41,315 bases of DNA from an uncultured Flavobacterium sp. (GCA_947632215.1 CANROJ010000016.1:1-41315), one strand, 5' to 3'; shown: positions 30,681 through 40,795, numbered from the stretch's first letter. A program made the numbers and translations. Notes: generated from the sequence alone by a model not told the origin.

Positions 30681-31958
30681 ATGGATGCACCTTTAGCAGA
30701 GAGAATTAGACCTCGCACTTTAGAACAATATGTTAGTCAAAGCCATTTAGTGGGTGAAGTAGGAATCTTAACCAATCAACTCAAGATGGGGTTTATTCCT
30801 TCTATGATTTTCTGGGGACCTCCTGGCACAGGAAAAACTACTTTAGCACAAATTATAGCACAGCAAAGTGAAAGACCTTTCTTTTCTTTAAGCGCCATTA
30901 ATGCAGGGGTCAAAGATATTCGAGAGGTAATTGATAAAGCAAAAGCATCCCCTGGTCTATTTACTGCTAAAAACCCAATTTTATTTATAGACGAGATTCA
31001 TCGCTTCAGCAAATCACAACAAGACTCTTTATTAGGAGCTGTAGAAAAAGGTTGGGTAACTTTAATTGGAGCTACTACTGAAAATCCAAGTTTTGAAGTC
31101 ATCCCAGCACTTTTATCTCGATGTCAAGTATATGTTCTTAACGCCTTTACAAAACAAGATCTAAATGACTTACTACAAAGAGCTTTAAAAGAGGATAAAA
31201 TCCTACAGACTAAAGATATTGAGCTACAACAAACAGAAGCATTATTTCGCTTGTCTGGAGGTGACGGAAGAAAACTACTAAACACCTTTGAGTTAATTAT
31301 AAATTCAACTGCCAACAACAAAATAACAATAACCGATGAGTTAGTAATGCGTATAGTACAAAAAAACACTGTTCTATACGATAAAACTGGTGAGCAACAT
31401 TACGACATAATTTCAGCTTTTATAAAATCTATTAGAGGAAGTGATCCGAATGCAGCAGTTTATTGGTTGGCTCGAATGATAGAAGGTGGTGAAGACGTTA
31501 AATTTATAGCCAGACGTTTAGTAATAGCGGCATCAGAAGACATTGGCAATGCTAACCCAACTGCCCTAATAATGGCCACAAGTACATTTCAAGCAGTATC
31601 GGTTATAGGAAATCCAGAAAGCAGAATACTTCTTAGTCAATGTGCCGTATACTTAGCAACCTCTGCAAAGAGCAACTCTACCTACTTAGCCATAGGTAAA
31701 GCACAGCAAATTGTAAAGCAAACCGGAGATCTATCTATACCAATACACCTTAGAAACGCCCCCACTAAATTAATGAAAGAACTAGGTTATGGTCAACAAT
31801 ACCAGTACTCTCATGATTATGCTGATAATTTCGCTTATCAAGAATTTCTACCGGAAGAATTAAGTGGCACTATTTTTTATGAACCCGGACAAAATCAACG
31901 AGAAAATAGTACTAGAGAATTTCTTAAAACCAGGTGGTCACTTAAATACAAATATTAA
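30681..31958 (+). CDS. rarA: Replication-associated recombination protein A (RarA/MgsA)
   Basis: A 425-residue clamp-loader-like AAA+ ATPase that acts at stalled replication forks. It has [20 protein letters not shown] at the start, Walker [10 protein letters not shown] at 46-54, Walker [10 protein letters not shown] at 101-109, sensor 1 IGATTENP at 129-136 and the MgsA C-terminal tetramerisation domain ([20 protein letters not shown]). Length is normal. It has its own promoter and a convergent terminator after it. Confidence 0.96.
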   Translation: MDAPLAERIRPRTLEQYVSQSHLVGEVGILTNQLKMGFIPSMIFWGPPGTGKTTLAQIIAQQSERPFFSLSAINAGVKDIREVIDKAKASPGLFTAKNPILFIDEIHRFSKSQQDSLLGAVEKGWVTLIGATTENPSFEVIPALLSRCQVYVLNAFTKQDLNDLLQRALKEDKILQTKDIELQQTEALFRLSGGDGRKLLNTFELIINSTANNKITITDELVMRIVQKNTVLYDKTGEQHYDIISAFIKSIRGSDPNAAVYWLARMIEGGEDVKFIARRLVIAASEDIGNANPTALIMATSTFQAVSVIGNPESRILLSQCAVYLATSAKSNSTYLAIGKAQQIVKQTGDLSIPIHLRNAPTKLMKELGYGQQYQYSHDYADNFAYQEFLPEELSGTIFYEPGQNQRENSTREFLKTRWSLKYKY

Positions 31959-31997
31959 AAAAGGAGTTACACAATTAAATTGCGTAACTCCTTTTTA
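31957..31997. terminator. Bidirectional terminator between rarA and the HAD gene
   Basis: Inverted repeat aaaaaggagttac/gtaactccttttt, extended inward with one G-U position, placed between convergent genes. A/T runs on both sides allow termination from both directions. It overlaps the rarA stop. Confidence 0.85.
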
Positions 31998-32015
31998 ATT
32001 ACTTAAAAGCAGGAA

Positions 32016-32714
32016 CTATAATAAAGTTTGTATTTGTATCAACTCAGAAACTTCGACTACATCGAATGGGACTGGTTTTTTAAACTCGTTATAATAAATA
32101 ATATCCATCCCCACATCTAAAGCTCCTTGTACATCAGCAATTAAATTATCTCCTATCATAACAGAGTTCTTAGCATTTGTACCTGCTGAGCTTAGAGCAT
32201 AGTTAAAGATATCTGCATTTGGTTTTTTACTACCCGCATTTTCCGAATCAGTTATAGTGATAAAATAATCTGCTATACTTGCATTGGACAACTTATGACG
32301 TTGCACTTCACTAAAGCCATTTGTAATAATATGTAAACGGTACTTTGGAGTTAAGTACTCCAACAACTCATGTGCACCTGCAAGCAAATGATTAAACTCA
32401 GGAAGGTACCTTAAATACAAAAGTATTACATTATCTATTTCTTGTTGAGTACTTCTGTACTTCAACGCATCAAATGTATCCGATACACGACCAACTCTTA
32501 ATTGCTCACGACTCACAAAATTGCCACTATACCACTCCCAATACTTTTCATTAATTGGTACATAAAATTCTAAAAATTCCTTAGAACTAAAAGGCAATGC
32601 TAACTCCTGAATCACTTTATCGAAAGCTAAAGCAGAATTACGCTCGAAATCCCAAAGTGTATGATCTAAATCAAAAAAAACATCTGTTTTTTCCTTAAAA
32701 TTATTCCTTTTCAA
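32016..32714 (-). CDS. HAD-superfamily hydrolase, YjjG-like nucleotidase
   Basis: A 232-residue phosphatase. Motif I is FFDLDHTLWDF with nucleophile Asp15 and acid Asp17. Motif II is ITNGF, the motif III lysine lies in KKPNADIF, and motif IV is MIGDNLIADVQGA. The WDFERN extension and overall layout match the YjjG group, which removes phosphate from non-canonical pyrimidine nucleotides. It lies 30 bases behind radC and ends in TAG. The substrate is inferred from the family. Confidence 0.85.
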   Translation of the reverse strand: MKRNNFKEKTDVFFDLDHTLWDFERNSALAFDKVIQELALPFSSKEFLEFYVPINEKYWEWYSGNFVSREQLRVGRVSDTFDALKYRSTQQEIDNVILLYLRYLPEFNHLLAGAHELLEYLTPKYRLHIITNGFSEVQRHKLSNASIADYFITITDSENAGSKKPNADIFNYALSSAGTNAKNSVMIGDNLIADVQGALDVGMDIIYYNEFKKPVPFDVVEVSELIQIQTLL

Positions 32715-32744
32715 CGTTGTAAATTTAATATTACTAACATACTT

Positions 32745-33446
32745 TTAATCCTTAATTAAGTCTCCTTCATCTGCAAAACTATAGTAACCATTTTCAGCGA
32801 TTATTAAGTGATCTAACAACCTTATTTCTAAAGTTCTACCAAGATGAAATATCCTATCTGTTAGATCTAAATCTGCTTGGCTTGGATCCTTCCTACCAGA
32901 GGGATGATTATGCACTATTATTATAGCTGTAGCCCTATAGTCTATAGCCTCTTTAAACAATAGCCTTATATCCACAATTGTAGTTGTAATACCACCTTTA
33001 CTAAGTAAATGCTTACCTAAAACAGTATGAGCAGAATCTAAAAGTAATATTCAGCATTCTTCGTGTGGTAATGCACCTAAAATAGGATGCATTAATTGAT
33101 ACACACAATCACTACTAGTAATACTTTCAATCTGATTTGTTTTTTGAACAACACGTCTTCTTGCTAATTCAAAAGCGGCTTTAATAGCAAGTACGCTGGC
33201 TGTATTTAACTCCTTAATATTACTCAATTCCTGAATACTTAAGCGAGCTAATTTTTCAAGATTTCAGTTTACAGATTTAAGGGCACAATCACTTGCACTT
33301 AAACCAGTTAAATTATTACTTGAATCGTTTAAAAGCAAAGACAATACTTCACTTGTAGACAACGTATCCATTCCACCGGATAGTGCCTTGTAGTCTGCAC
33401 GCTCTTGGAGAGGCAAACTACTTTGCGAATCTAAATTTGACTCCAT
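32745..33446 (-). pseudogene. radC: radC (JAMM-family protein) with two in-frame TGA codons
   Basis: A 234-codon frame of normal RadC length with no frameshift and no internal TAA or TAG, but with TGA at codon 61 (33266-33264) and codon 132 (33053-33051). The C-terminal metal-binding motif is intact: Glu166, HNHPSG at 179-184, then PSQAD. At codon 132 the context is PHEEC-TGA-ILLLD, where I recall relatives having tryptophan (HEEFWVLFL). At codon 61 relatives have a small or polar residue. The N-terminal half has drifted: the PREK box and the GIG of the helix-hairpin-helix are not recognisable. A decaying gene is the simplest reading; TGA readthrough or recoding is the alternative. Confidence 0.75.
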
Positions 33447-34621
33447 ATTTAAAAAATTAATAATTTACATACAGTAATGATACACTTAGGAGCAACGCCA
33501 ATAAGAACAATTACACACTAAGATACCTTTTTTTTAGCATAAAATACCACCAAGCTTTAGAGCCACCTTACCCTTAACAAATTAATAATAAGTTACTATT
33601 ATCTTTTTTTAGACTTACTAAAGAAGACTATATGAATGTTTTCAACAAAATATTTTTTGTTATTACCAAACAGTCCCTTCTAAATACACGAATCTAATAT
33701 CAATGAGTAAAATTGCTAAATGCCTAAATCTATTTAAGACTACTAAAGCTAGAAGGTTAATTAATATAACAATAAGCTCAGAAACAGCTATTATCTCACT
33801 TACAAGTTCAAAGTGAGCTAGAGAAGTTCAATTGTTATTACTCTAATTATAAGCAAGATACAAAAAAAATCATTTGATAAACCTCTTTTGTAAATATTAA
33901 CAAAAAAAACATTAATTTGAACTAGCGCTAAACAATTAAAACCTAGCACCAGCAGCAGCTAACCTACATAAAAATAAAAGTGTTAAAGTTTATAAACACA
34001 CAGTATTCTTTAATAAAAGACGGCCAAACATAGTACAATATTGTAAAATAATCCCTTTAGAAACACTATTAATAACTATTCCTTCTTTATAAAATAAAGA
34101 ACTTCACTGAAATCAAATAACAACAAAACATATACTGTGTAATGTAAAAACACTTCTAAAAATAAATCTGCTTAAAGTACTTGGTACAACTACAATAATA
34201 TTTCAAGATTATTAATTCGCAGCTTCTGCTCAAGATCACACTTAGCCATGAAGTCTTAAATTGCTTAACTTGAAATCTTATAATAATAAAAAGCAACCCG
34301 GAGCTTGCGCAGATATCTTTAAAAAACCAAAGCTTTCAATGACTAAAGTAAGTTAATCAAAAGAGCTCTAAAATCAAGGCAATCCAAAACTCGAACCAGG
34401 TGTCTAACTAAACAAGGGCACAACTGGGTAATTCTTTATTTGAGAGGCCTTGTAAAAGATGGAAAAAACAAAACTACAAAAGAGGCTGTAAAACAACTAA
34501 GTATTACTAGCTCCAGGTAGGTATAACACAAAAGACTTAATAACGATAATCATCTCTCCTAGGGTTAGAATTAGATAAAGACACTATTGTTATCATTATA
34601 ATAAGCCTTCAGATAGACATC
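33447..34621. other. Long stretch without a recognisable gene
   Basis: About 1.2 kb between radC and the mpl terminator. No frame stays open with protein-like composition beyond a few dozen codons. In the forward frame of 34339, open segments with mixed amino-acid use alternate with many stops, mostly TAA, from about 34100 to 34590; a second forward frame is open from about 34359 to 34518. This could be a decayed gene, but I recognise no family. No insertion-sequence ends, tRNA or CRISPR repeats are seen. Confidence 0.45.
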
Positions 34622-34668
34622 AATAAACGCAATGAGCTCGGAAAAACTCCGAGCTCATTGCGTTTATT
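34622..34668 (-). terminator. Terminator of mpl
   Basis: A perfect 21-bp inverted repeat (34622-34642 and 34648-34668) with a 5-base loop and a GC-rich core (gagctcgga). It lies 53 bases past the mpl stop. The symmetric A/T-flanked stem may work in both directions. Confidence 0.8.
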
Positions 34669-34721
34669 AACTTGTATAAATTCGCTTAACTTAGTTAATT
34701 ACTAAAATACTACAACCAACA

Positions 34722-36080
34722 TTAACCGATAATATTATCTAAAAACTGATTTAAATCTAATCCTCCATAATTTCCTGAACTCATAAATACAAGAACACTG
34801 TTATCTAAATCTAAATCCGCTAAATAAGTTTTAAACTCCTCTGAATTAGTAAAACTTATCAGATTCGGCAAACCAAAACCTAAGGCTAAGTCTTCTTTGG
34901 ACATAAGTGTCAATCCTTTTGTATTTACGGCATCAATACTATAGAACACAAGAGAAACATCACTTGCATCAAGGCTTCCTTTGTACTGCTCTAAAAACTC
35001 AGGATTAAGACTGCTATAGGTATGCAGTTCTAAACAAGTTACAACTTTCCTATTTGGATATAACTCTTTTACTGCATTTAAAGACGCACGTACCTTAGAA
35101 GGTGAATGTGCAAAATCCTTATAAACTACAGTTTTATTGTTATCAAATATCTTCTCTAAGCGCTTAGAAGCACCCTTAAAACTAGCAATTGCCTCATAGA
35201 AGGCTTGTTCGTCAACACCCATATTCTGGCAAACCCACTTTGCTCCCTGCAAATTACTTAAGTTATGTTCACCAAAAATTTCTAAAGGCATAGCGCCATC
35301 TTGGGTATCTAGATAAACTACAGCCTCTGCAATAGAATACGGTGGAGTTGTATAAGGTATCTTTCGAATCGGCTGATTAGTTTGCTCCACTAACTCTGTA
35401 ACAATAGTATCTTGCTCGTTATAGATAAGTATACCCCCGTCGACAATCTTATTAATATAGATTTTGAACTGCTCAATATAATTCTCCATTGTTGGAAAAA
35501 CATTAATATGGTCCCAAGCAATACCACTTAACAAAGCAATATTTGGTCGATATATATGAAACTTAGGTCGCATATCTAAAGCACTTGCTAAGTACTCATC
35601 CCCTTCTATTAGAATAAATTCATTATCGTTAGTTAAATGCACCATTGTATCGAATCCTTCTAATTGGGCACCAACTAAATAATCTATAGCAATGTCATTA
35701 TAATTCATTACATGCAACACCATCGCTGTTATAGTAGTCTTTCCATGCGAGCCTCCGATAACAACTCGAGTCTTATCCTTTGAATGCTCATAAATAAATT
35801 CTGGATAAGAATAAATTTTTAAACCTAGCTTCTTTGCTTGGATCAGCTCTATATTATCAGCTTTAGCATGCATTCCTAAAATAACAACATCAATATCTTG
35901 AGTAATATTTTTTTCACTCCAACCAAGGTTCTTCGGCAGTAATCCTTTATTTAATAATCTTTGTCTAGAAGGTTCAAATATTACATCGTCACTACCAGTA
36001 ACAATATGTCCATTAGAATGCATAGCAATTGCTAAATTATGCATAGCACTCCCTCCTATTGCGATAAAATGTAAACGCAT
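34722..36080 (-). CDS. mpl: UDP-N-acetylmuramate:tripeptide ligase Mpl
   Basis: A 452-residue Mur-ligase-family enzyme that attaches recycled L-Ala-gamma-D-Glu-meso-diaminopimelate to UDP-MurNAc in the cytoplasm. The N-terminal Rossmann domain has IAIGGSAMHNLAIAM, where MurC would have GxGGxGM. The ATP loop GSHGKTT is at 110-116, and the ligase C-terminal domain has HSPSKVRASL. It is a single-gene unit. MurC is the alternative, but the N-terminal loop and length fit Mpl. Confidence 0.92.
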   Translation of the reverse strand: MRLHFIAIGGSAMHNLAIAMHSNGHIVTGSDDVIFEPSRQRLLNKGLLPKNLGWSEKNITQDIDVVILGMHAKADNIELIQAKKLGLKIYSYPEFIYEHSKDKTRVVIGGSHGKTTITAMVLHVMNYNDIAIDYLVGAQLEGFDTMVHLTNDNEFILIEGDEYLASALDMRPKFHIYRPNIALLSGIAWDHINVFPTMENYIEQFKIYINKIVDGGILIYNEQDTIVTELVEQTNQPIRKIPYTTPPYSIAEAVVYLDTQDGAMPLEIFGEHNLSNLQGAKWVCQNMGVDEQAFYEAIASFKGASKRLEKIFDNNKTVVYKDFAHSPSKVRASLNAVKELYPNRKVVTCLELHTYSSLNPEFLEQYKGSLDASDVSLVFYSIDAVNTKGLTLMSKEDLALGFGLPNLISFTNSEEFKTYLADLDLDNSVLVFMSSGNYGGLDLNQFLDNIIG

Positions 36081-36223
36081 GGTAATTTATTTTTTAATTT
36101 CAACTGTTTCGATGTAAAAATACAACTTTATTATTTTCTTTGACACTAACATTTATTGAATAAATCATTGAAAATAAAATAAGAATATTAAGCATGCTTC
36201 TACCATTGTCTTTAACGTTCAAA

Positions 36224-36276
36224 TAAGTAATAAAAAAAAATGTCTAAATTTCTTTAGACATTTTTTTTATTACTTA
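36224..36276 (-). terminator. Terminator overlapping the end of the S46 peptidase gene
   Basis: tgtctaaa/tttagaca with a 4-base loop, extended by eight A/T pairs and a further eight pairs into the stop codon region, with one bulged base. On the minus strand the 3' arm contains a U-rich tract. Confidence 0.8.
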
Positions 36277-38427
36277 TTCTACTATTGTAAGTTCATCAAT
36301 AATATTTTGAGCTCCTGCGTATTTATCGATTATGAATAACACATATCTTATATCTACATTAATTGCTCTTTGTAATTCAGGATCAAAGATTACATCTCCT
36401 GCCATAGCCTCAATATTTCCATCAAAGGCTAATCCAATTAATTCTCCTTTTGCATTCAAAACAGGTGAACCTGAATTACCTCCTGTTATATCATGATCTG
36501 TCAAGAAGTTAACCGGAAGAACTCCATCAGCATCACTATAAGGACCATAATCCTTAGCTTGATGCAACTCAATTAGTTTTGCCGGGGCTTCAAACTCCTC
36601 ATCACCAGGAATATGTTTAGCAACCGTACCGTCTAAAGTAGTGTACCAATTTTCTTTAGCATCATTATGTTTAGAATTTCGCGGCAATGCCTTAACAGCA
36701 CCGTAACTTAAACGAAGTGTTGAGTTTGCATCTGGATAATATTTCCCTTGTGGATTACTTTTTTGAATACCATCAACAAATAAACGATATGCTCTTAAAT
36801 ACTGATCTTCTAACTTAGCTAACTCCTCACTTTTATAACGAAATGTACTCATAAGCTCGTTACTTAAAATTAATAAAGGATCGTTCTCAAGAACTTTTTT
36901 AGAAGGCTTCTCTAAGAACGCATCTAAAGAACTCGCACTAGCAAAAATACTTGTAGCAAAAATTTTATTTACATAAGCAGTAAAATCACCATTATATTCA
37001 TTAGAAATAGTTTCTACATATTTAGAAATTGGGTAATCTTGATTTCTTTTTGCATACAAATCTAATTGCTTTGCAAGCATTTCTTTTTCTAATTCTTGAT
37101 TTACTCCAGAATAACGCTCTGCTATAAAATTTTTAAAGCCGTCTAATTCTAAAGCTTGTTTTGCTTTAGGAAGAGAAATGAATTCTTCTACATTCTTAGA
37201 AATACGATTAGGCAACCCAACCATCGCAGAAGTTCTCATCATAGTAGTTAAATAATTATCATGTCTAGCTTTTTCATTAGTAGCTGAATAATAAGCATTC
37301 AAATCTGCTATGACTTGTCCATATTTATCTTTATTCTCTGGCAAATTAGCCCACTTGTCGAATTCTTGCTCACTACTAGTTTTAGTAGCAACGGTCTGAT
37401 GTTGAGTTAATGCATCAATCATTCCTTGTCGATTCTTCCAATAGTTAGCTACTCCCGCATATTTAGAAGCATAATTTAAACGAACTTGATCGTCCTTATC
37501 CATATGCTTTTTCATTACATCCATACCTAATCTAGATCCTTCAACCCACGCTGGATAAGCATAGGAAATATTTTGGTATACTCCCTGTGCTGGCATCCAT
37601 CTATTTGTTCTACCAGGGTAACCTAATATCATAGCAAAGTCATCCTCTTGAATTCCTGCAATTGACACAGGTAAATAATGCTTTGGCTTCATTGGAATAT
37701 TATCTGGAGAATACTTCGCAGGATTCCCATCTAGATCTGTATATACACGGAAAATAGAAAAATCTCCTGTATGTCTTGGCCATTCCCAGTTATCAGTATC
37801 TCCACCAAATTTCCCTATACTGTTAGGAGGTGTACCCACAAGACGTACATCATCGAAATCTTGGTAAACAAAATAGTAGTATTCATTACCTTGAAAAAAC
37901 GATTTAACTGAAACAGTATACTTTCCTCCTTCGTCATTTTCACTTTGAATTTTAGCAATCTCTTTATTGATAGCTTTTTCGCGATCCGCTTCACTCATAG
38001 AATCATCTACAACTGCAAGAATACGATCCGACACATCGTCCATACGTACGAAGAAACGTACCGATAAATTGTTTGCTGAACGTTCAGAAGCTTTATCTTT
38101 TGCCCAAAAACCATTCGTTAGAATATCGTCTTCAGGTGTAGATAATTCAGCTATCTTATCATAACCACAGTGGTGATTGGTAAATACCAATCCCTCTTTA
38201 GATACAATTTCAGCTGTACATCCACCGCCAAACTGAACGATAGCATCTTTCAAAGAGTGATTATTTATACTATAAATTTCCTCAGCCGTAAGCTGTAATC
38301 CCATTTCCTGCATATCGCGTTCGTTTAAACGCTCTAGGAACATTAGAAACCACATACCTTCATTAGCTCTTACTTGTATAGGCCCAAGCAAAAGGAAGGC
38401 GGTAATAACCAAAATAATTTTTTTCAT
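36274..38427 (-). CDS. S46-family dipeptidyl-peptidase, DPP7-like
   Basis: A 717-residue secreted serine exopeptidase that removes dipeptides from oligopeptides, probably in the periplasm. A signal peptide covers about residues 1-21. The catalytic residues are His85 or His86 in FTNHHCG, Asp222 in RHTGDFS and Ser652 in GGNSGSP. Residue 670, 18 after the serine, is Gly in LAFDGN. The matching position of Porphyromonas DPP11 is Arg673, which sets acidic specificity, while DPP7 has Gly; this points to DPP7-type preference for hydrophobic residues. It is a single-gene unit with a strong terminator. Confidence 0.92.
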   Translation of the reverse strand: MKKIILVITAFLLLGPIQVRANEGMWFLMFLERLNERDMQEMGLQLTAEEIYSINNHSLKDAIVQFGGGCTAEIVSKEGLVFTNHHCGYDKIAELSTPEDDILTNGFWAKDKASERSANNLSVRFFVRMDDVSDRILAVVDDSMSEADREKAINKEIAKIQSENDEGGKYTVSVKSFFQGNEYYYFVYQDFDDVRLVGTPPNSIGKFGGDTDNWEWPRHTGDFSIFRVYTDLDGNPAKYSPDNIPMKPKHYLPVSIAGIQEDDFAMILGYPGRTNRWMPAQGVYQNISYAYPAWVEGSRLGMDVMKKHMDKDDQVRLNYASKYAGVANYWKNRQGMIDALTQHQTVATKTSSEQEFDKWANLPENKDKYGQVIADLNAYYSATNEKARHDNYLTTMMRTSAMVGLPNRISKNVEEFISLPKAKQALELDGFKNFIAERYSGVNQELEKEMLAKQLDLYAKRNQDYPISKYVETISNEYNGDFTAYVNKIFATSIFASASSLDAFLEKPSKKVLENDPLLILSNELMSTFRYKSEELAKLEDQYLRAYRLFVDGIQKSNPQGKYYPDANSTLRLSYGAVKALPRNSKHNDAKENWYTTLDGTVAKHIPGDEEFEAPAKLIELHQAKDYGPYSDADGVLPVNFLTDHDITGGNSGSPVLNAKGELIGLAFDGNIEAMAGDVIFDPELQRAINVDIRYVLFIIDKYAGAQNIIDELTIVE

Positions 38428-38501
38428 AAATTCTATAAATGTTAAGTTCCGCTAATATACTTTTTTTATCAATAAAGTATATACTAAAAAAGCAAGGATA
38501 T

Positions 38502-38536
38502 AAAAAAAACCGATTTTATATAAATCGGTTTTTTTT
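38502..38536 (-). terminator. Intrinsic terminator of the hpt-adk-obgE operon
   Basis: A 15-bp stem, ccgattt/aaatcgg with eight flanking A/T pairs and a 5-base loop, 18 bases past the obgE stop. An eight-U tract lies in the 3' arm of the minus-strand RNA. Confidence 0.88.
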
Positions 38537-38554
38537 ATAAAAGACACTTCTTAC

Positions 38555-39556
38555 CTATTTAGTAAGCATCTGCCATAATTTATCTTTTAATTCTATTACT
38601 CCTTGATTAGCTGCAGCGGAAATAAACAAATAAGGTGTATCACCAAATCCTTTATCTAATTCTGGTTTTAATTCCGAGATAAGTTCTTGATCTAACATAT
38701 CGCACTTGCTGATTGCTATTAAGCGATCTTTATCTAACATCTCTGGATTGTATCTGCGAAGCTCATCTAATAAAATTTCATATTCCTTAACAATGTCTTT
38801 TGCATCAGCTGGAACCATAAACAACAATGTTGAATTACGCTCTATATGTCTTAAAAAATAATGTCCTAAGCCTTTTCCTTCTGCGGCACCTTCAATAATC
38901 CCTGGAATATCAGCCATAACAAAAGATTGGAAATCTCTATAGGCAACAATCCCTAAGTTTGGCTTTAGGGTTGTAAAAGGATAATCAGCAATTTTAGGTT
39001 TTGAAGAAGTTAAAACAGATAAAAGCGTTGATTTACCTGCATTTGGAAACCCAACTAACCCTACGTCTGCTAACACTTTCAACTCTAATACAATATCAAG
39101 TTCCTGCACTGGCATACCCGGTTGAGCATATCTGGGAGTTTGATTCGTAGAAGTTCTAAAATGCCAGTTACCTAGACCACCTTTTCCTCCTTGAGCAACA
39201 ATACGTTTTTCTCCATTTTTGGTAATTTCAAAAAGAATTTCTCCTGTCTCTTTATCTTTAACCACTGTTCCTAAAGGAACTTCTATATAGCGATCTGCTC
39301 CATCAGCACCAGTACTTCTTGAACTCCCACCATCACCACCGTGCTCGGCTTTAATGTGTCTGGCAAACTTCAAATGATACAAGGTCCATAATCCTTCATT
39401 ACCTACAATATAAACGTGACCTCCACGTCCTCCATCTCCACCATCAGGCCCTCCTTTTTCAATAAATTTCTCACGGTGTAAGTGGGTAGATCCTCTACCT
39501 CCCTTACCAGAGGCAACATATATTTTTACGTAGTCTACGAAATTCCCTTCAGTCAT
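38555..39556 (-). CDS. obgE: GTPase ObgE/CgtA
   Basis: A 333-residue ribosome-associated GTPase. Residues about 1-160 form the glycine-rich Obg domain ([16 protein letters not shown]). The G domain carries G1 GFPNAGKST at 169-177, G3 DIPGIIEGA near 216-224, G4 ISKCD and G5 ISAA. G4 is SKCD rather than the usual NKxD, a tolerated variant in this family. There is no C-terminal OCT domain. It lies 67 bases behind adk and ends in TAG. Confidence 0.96.
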   Translation of the reverse strand: MTEGNFVDYVKIYVASGKGGRGSTHLHREKFIEKGGPDGGDGGRGGHVYIVGNEGLWTLYHLKFARHIKAEHGGDGGSSRSTGADGADRYIEVPLGTVVKDKETGEILFEITKNGEKRIVAQGGKGGLGNWHFRTSTNQTPRYAQPGMPVQELDIVLELKVLADVGLVGFPNAGKSTLLSVLTSSKPKIADYPFTTLKPNLGIVAYRDFQSFVMADIPGIIEGAAEGKGLGHYFLRHIERNSTLLFMVPADAKDIVKEYEILLDELRRYNPEMLDKDRLIAISKCDMLDQELISELKPELDKGFGDTPYLFISAAANQGVIELKDKLWQMLTK

Positions 39557-39623
39557 AATCTGTATATTTTTTCCTCTTTTCTATAATAATATAGCTCCAG
39601 CTAAAGAGTGATTATAAAAATCA

Positions 39624-40199
39624 CTATATAATGCCATCAATAACATTATTTAATCTTAATGTTACTTCTTGAATATCTCCGATACCATTAACAGCTGTAT
39701 ACTTATTTTCCTTAGTATAATAATCAATTAATGGAGCAGTTTTCTCGTTATATTCTTGATATCTATTTCTAATTTTATCCTCGTCTTGATCGTCAATACG
39801 TCCACTAGTTTTACCACGTTCTAAAATACGCTCAACTAATACTTCGTCATCTGCATCAATACCAATAGTACCAATAAACTTAATTCCTTTGCTAGTTAAC
39901 AACTCACCTAAGGCCTCTGCTTGCTTAATTGTTCTAGGGAAACCGTCAAATAAAAAGCCTGCTTTATCCATATTTTTAGCAACCTCATCTGCCAGCATAT
40001 CGATAGTAATAGAATCCGGAACTAGCTCTCCTTTATCCATAAAAACTTTTGCTTTATTACCTAATTCAGTTGAATTCTTTAAATTATAACGAAAAACATC
40101 TCCTGTTGAAATATGTGTAAGGTTATATCTTTCTTTAAGAAATTCTGCTTGTGTGCCTTTACCAGCACCTGGTTTTCCAAATAAAACTATTGCAATCAT
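39624..40199 (-). CDS. adk: Adenylate kinase
   Basis: A 191-residue short-type enzyme that interconverts ATP, AMP and ADP. The P-loop is GKPGAGKGT at 8-16. THISTGDVFR and FLFDGFPRTIKQAE are AMP-site marks. The LID region (RGKTSGRIDDQDEDKIRNR) is short and has no zinc cysteines. It lies 32 bases behind hpt, consistent with a purine-salvage operon. Confidence 0.97.
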   Translation of the reverse strand: MIAIVLFGKPGAGKGTQAEFLKERYNLTHISTGDVFRYNLKNSTELGNKAKVFMDKGELVPDSITIDMLADEVAKNMDKAGFLFDGFPRTIKQAEALGELLTSKGIKFIGTIGIDADDEVLVERILERGKTSGRIDDQDEDKIRNRYQEYNEKTAPLIDYYTKENKYTAVNGIGDIQEVTLRLNNVIDGII

Positions 40200-40231
40200 T
40201 ATATCTTTTTCCTTTTATATGTGTTTTTAAT

Positions 40232-40765
40232 TTATTCTTTTATTTGATATATTTCCTTTAAGTTTCGTCCGTGTTTATCGTAATCCATACCATAACCAAC
40301 GATAAACTTATTCTCGATCTCAAAAGCTACATAATCTAAAGCTACATCTTTATCATAGGCCTCTGGCTTTAAACAAAGCGTAGCAATCTTAATCTGCTTT
40401 GCACGCTGCTGATCAAATAATTTTTTTAATGCCACTACAGTATTACCTGTATCCACAATATCCTCCACAATAATTACAACACGATCAGTTACATCAATAT
40501 CAAGTCCCAATAATTGATTAACTTGATTTGTACTCTGCGTACCTATATAAGACGCCATCTTCACGAAACTAATCTCACAAGGTCCCTGAAAGTATTTTAC
40601 CATATCTGATAACACCATAAAGGATCCGTTCAACACTCCAATGAAAACCGGAACCTCCCCCTGAAGATCCCTTTCAATTTGATTTACTAACTCTTTCAAT
40701 CTAGCTTGAATTTGCTCCTCTAAAATAAAAGGAACGAATTTCTTATCTAAAACTTGTATTTCCAT
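40232..40765 (-). CDS. hpt: Hypoxanthine phosphoribosyltransferase
   Basis: A 177-residue purine-salvage enzyme that makes IMP or GMP from the base and PRPP. The PRPP motif VVIIVEDIVDTGNT is clear, as is the FIGVLNGSFMVLSDM block. The frame is open 11 codons further to an ATG at 40798. I choose the ATG at 40765 (MEIQVLDKKF) because a -7 promoter box at 40788-40795 lies inside that extension, and the extension is unlike the family. It is the first gene of hpt-adk-obgE. Confidence 0.92.
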   Translation of the reverse strand: MEIQVLDKKFVPFILEEQIQARLKELVNQIERDLQGEVPVFIGVLNGSFMVLSDMVKYFQGPCEISFVKMASYIGTQSTNQVNQLLGLDIDVTDRVVIIVEDIVDTGNTVVALKKLFDQQRAKQIKIATLCLKPEAYDKDVALDYVAFEIENKFIVGYGMDYDKHGRNLKEIYQIKE

Positions 40766-40787
40766 TGTTTTGTATTTAGGTAATGTG

Positions 40788-40795
40788 CAAATATA
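40788..40795 (-). promoter_or_regulatory. -7 box of the hpt-adk-obgE operon
   Basis: TATATTTG on the minus strand fits TAnnTTTG and predicts a leader of about 18 bases to the ATG at 40765. No TTG at the usual spacing. The box decides the hpt start. Confidence 0.5.

Noticed and set aside
33051..33053. Selenocysteine at the second radC TGA
   Set aside because: The position is not a redox or metal site in RadC, a second unrelated TGA exists, and I see no convincing element downstream.
33703..33816. A small plus-strand gene starting MSKIAKCLNLF
   Set aside because: Only 37 codons, with no promoter box at a suitable distance and a composition like translated spacer.
34390..34397. A tRNA on the minus strand, suggested by GGTTCGAG
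   Set aside because: The flanking bases do not form a T-stem, and no acceptor or anticodon stem can be drawn.
34359..34518. A short open plus-strand frame containing GHNWVILYLRGLVKDGKNKT
   Set aside because: It looks somewhat protein-like, but no start fits, no family is recognised, and it stops at once on both sides. Kept only as part of the possible decayed gene.
39607..39625. Hairpin agtgat/atcact at the end of adk as a terminator
   Set aside because: Only six pairs with no U-run, and adk and obgE appear to be one operon.
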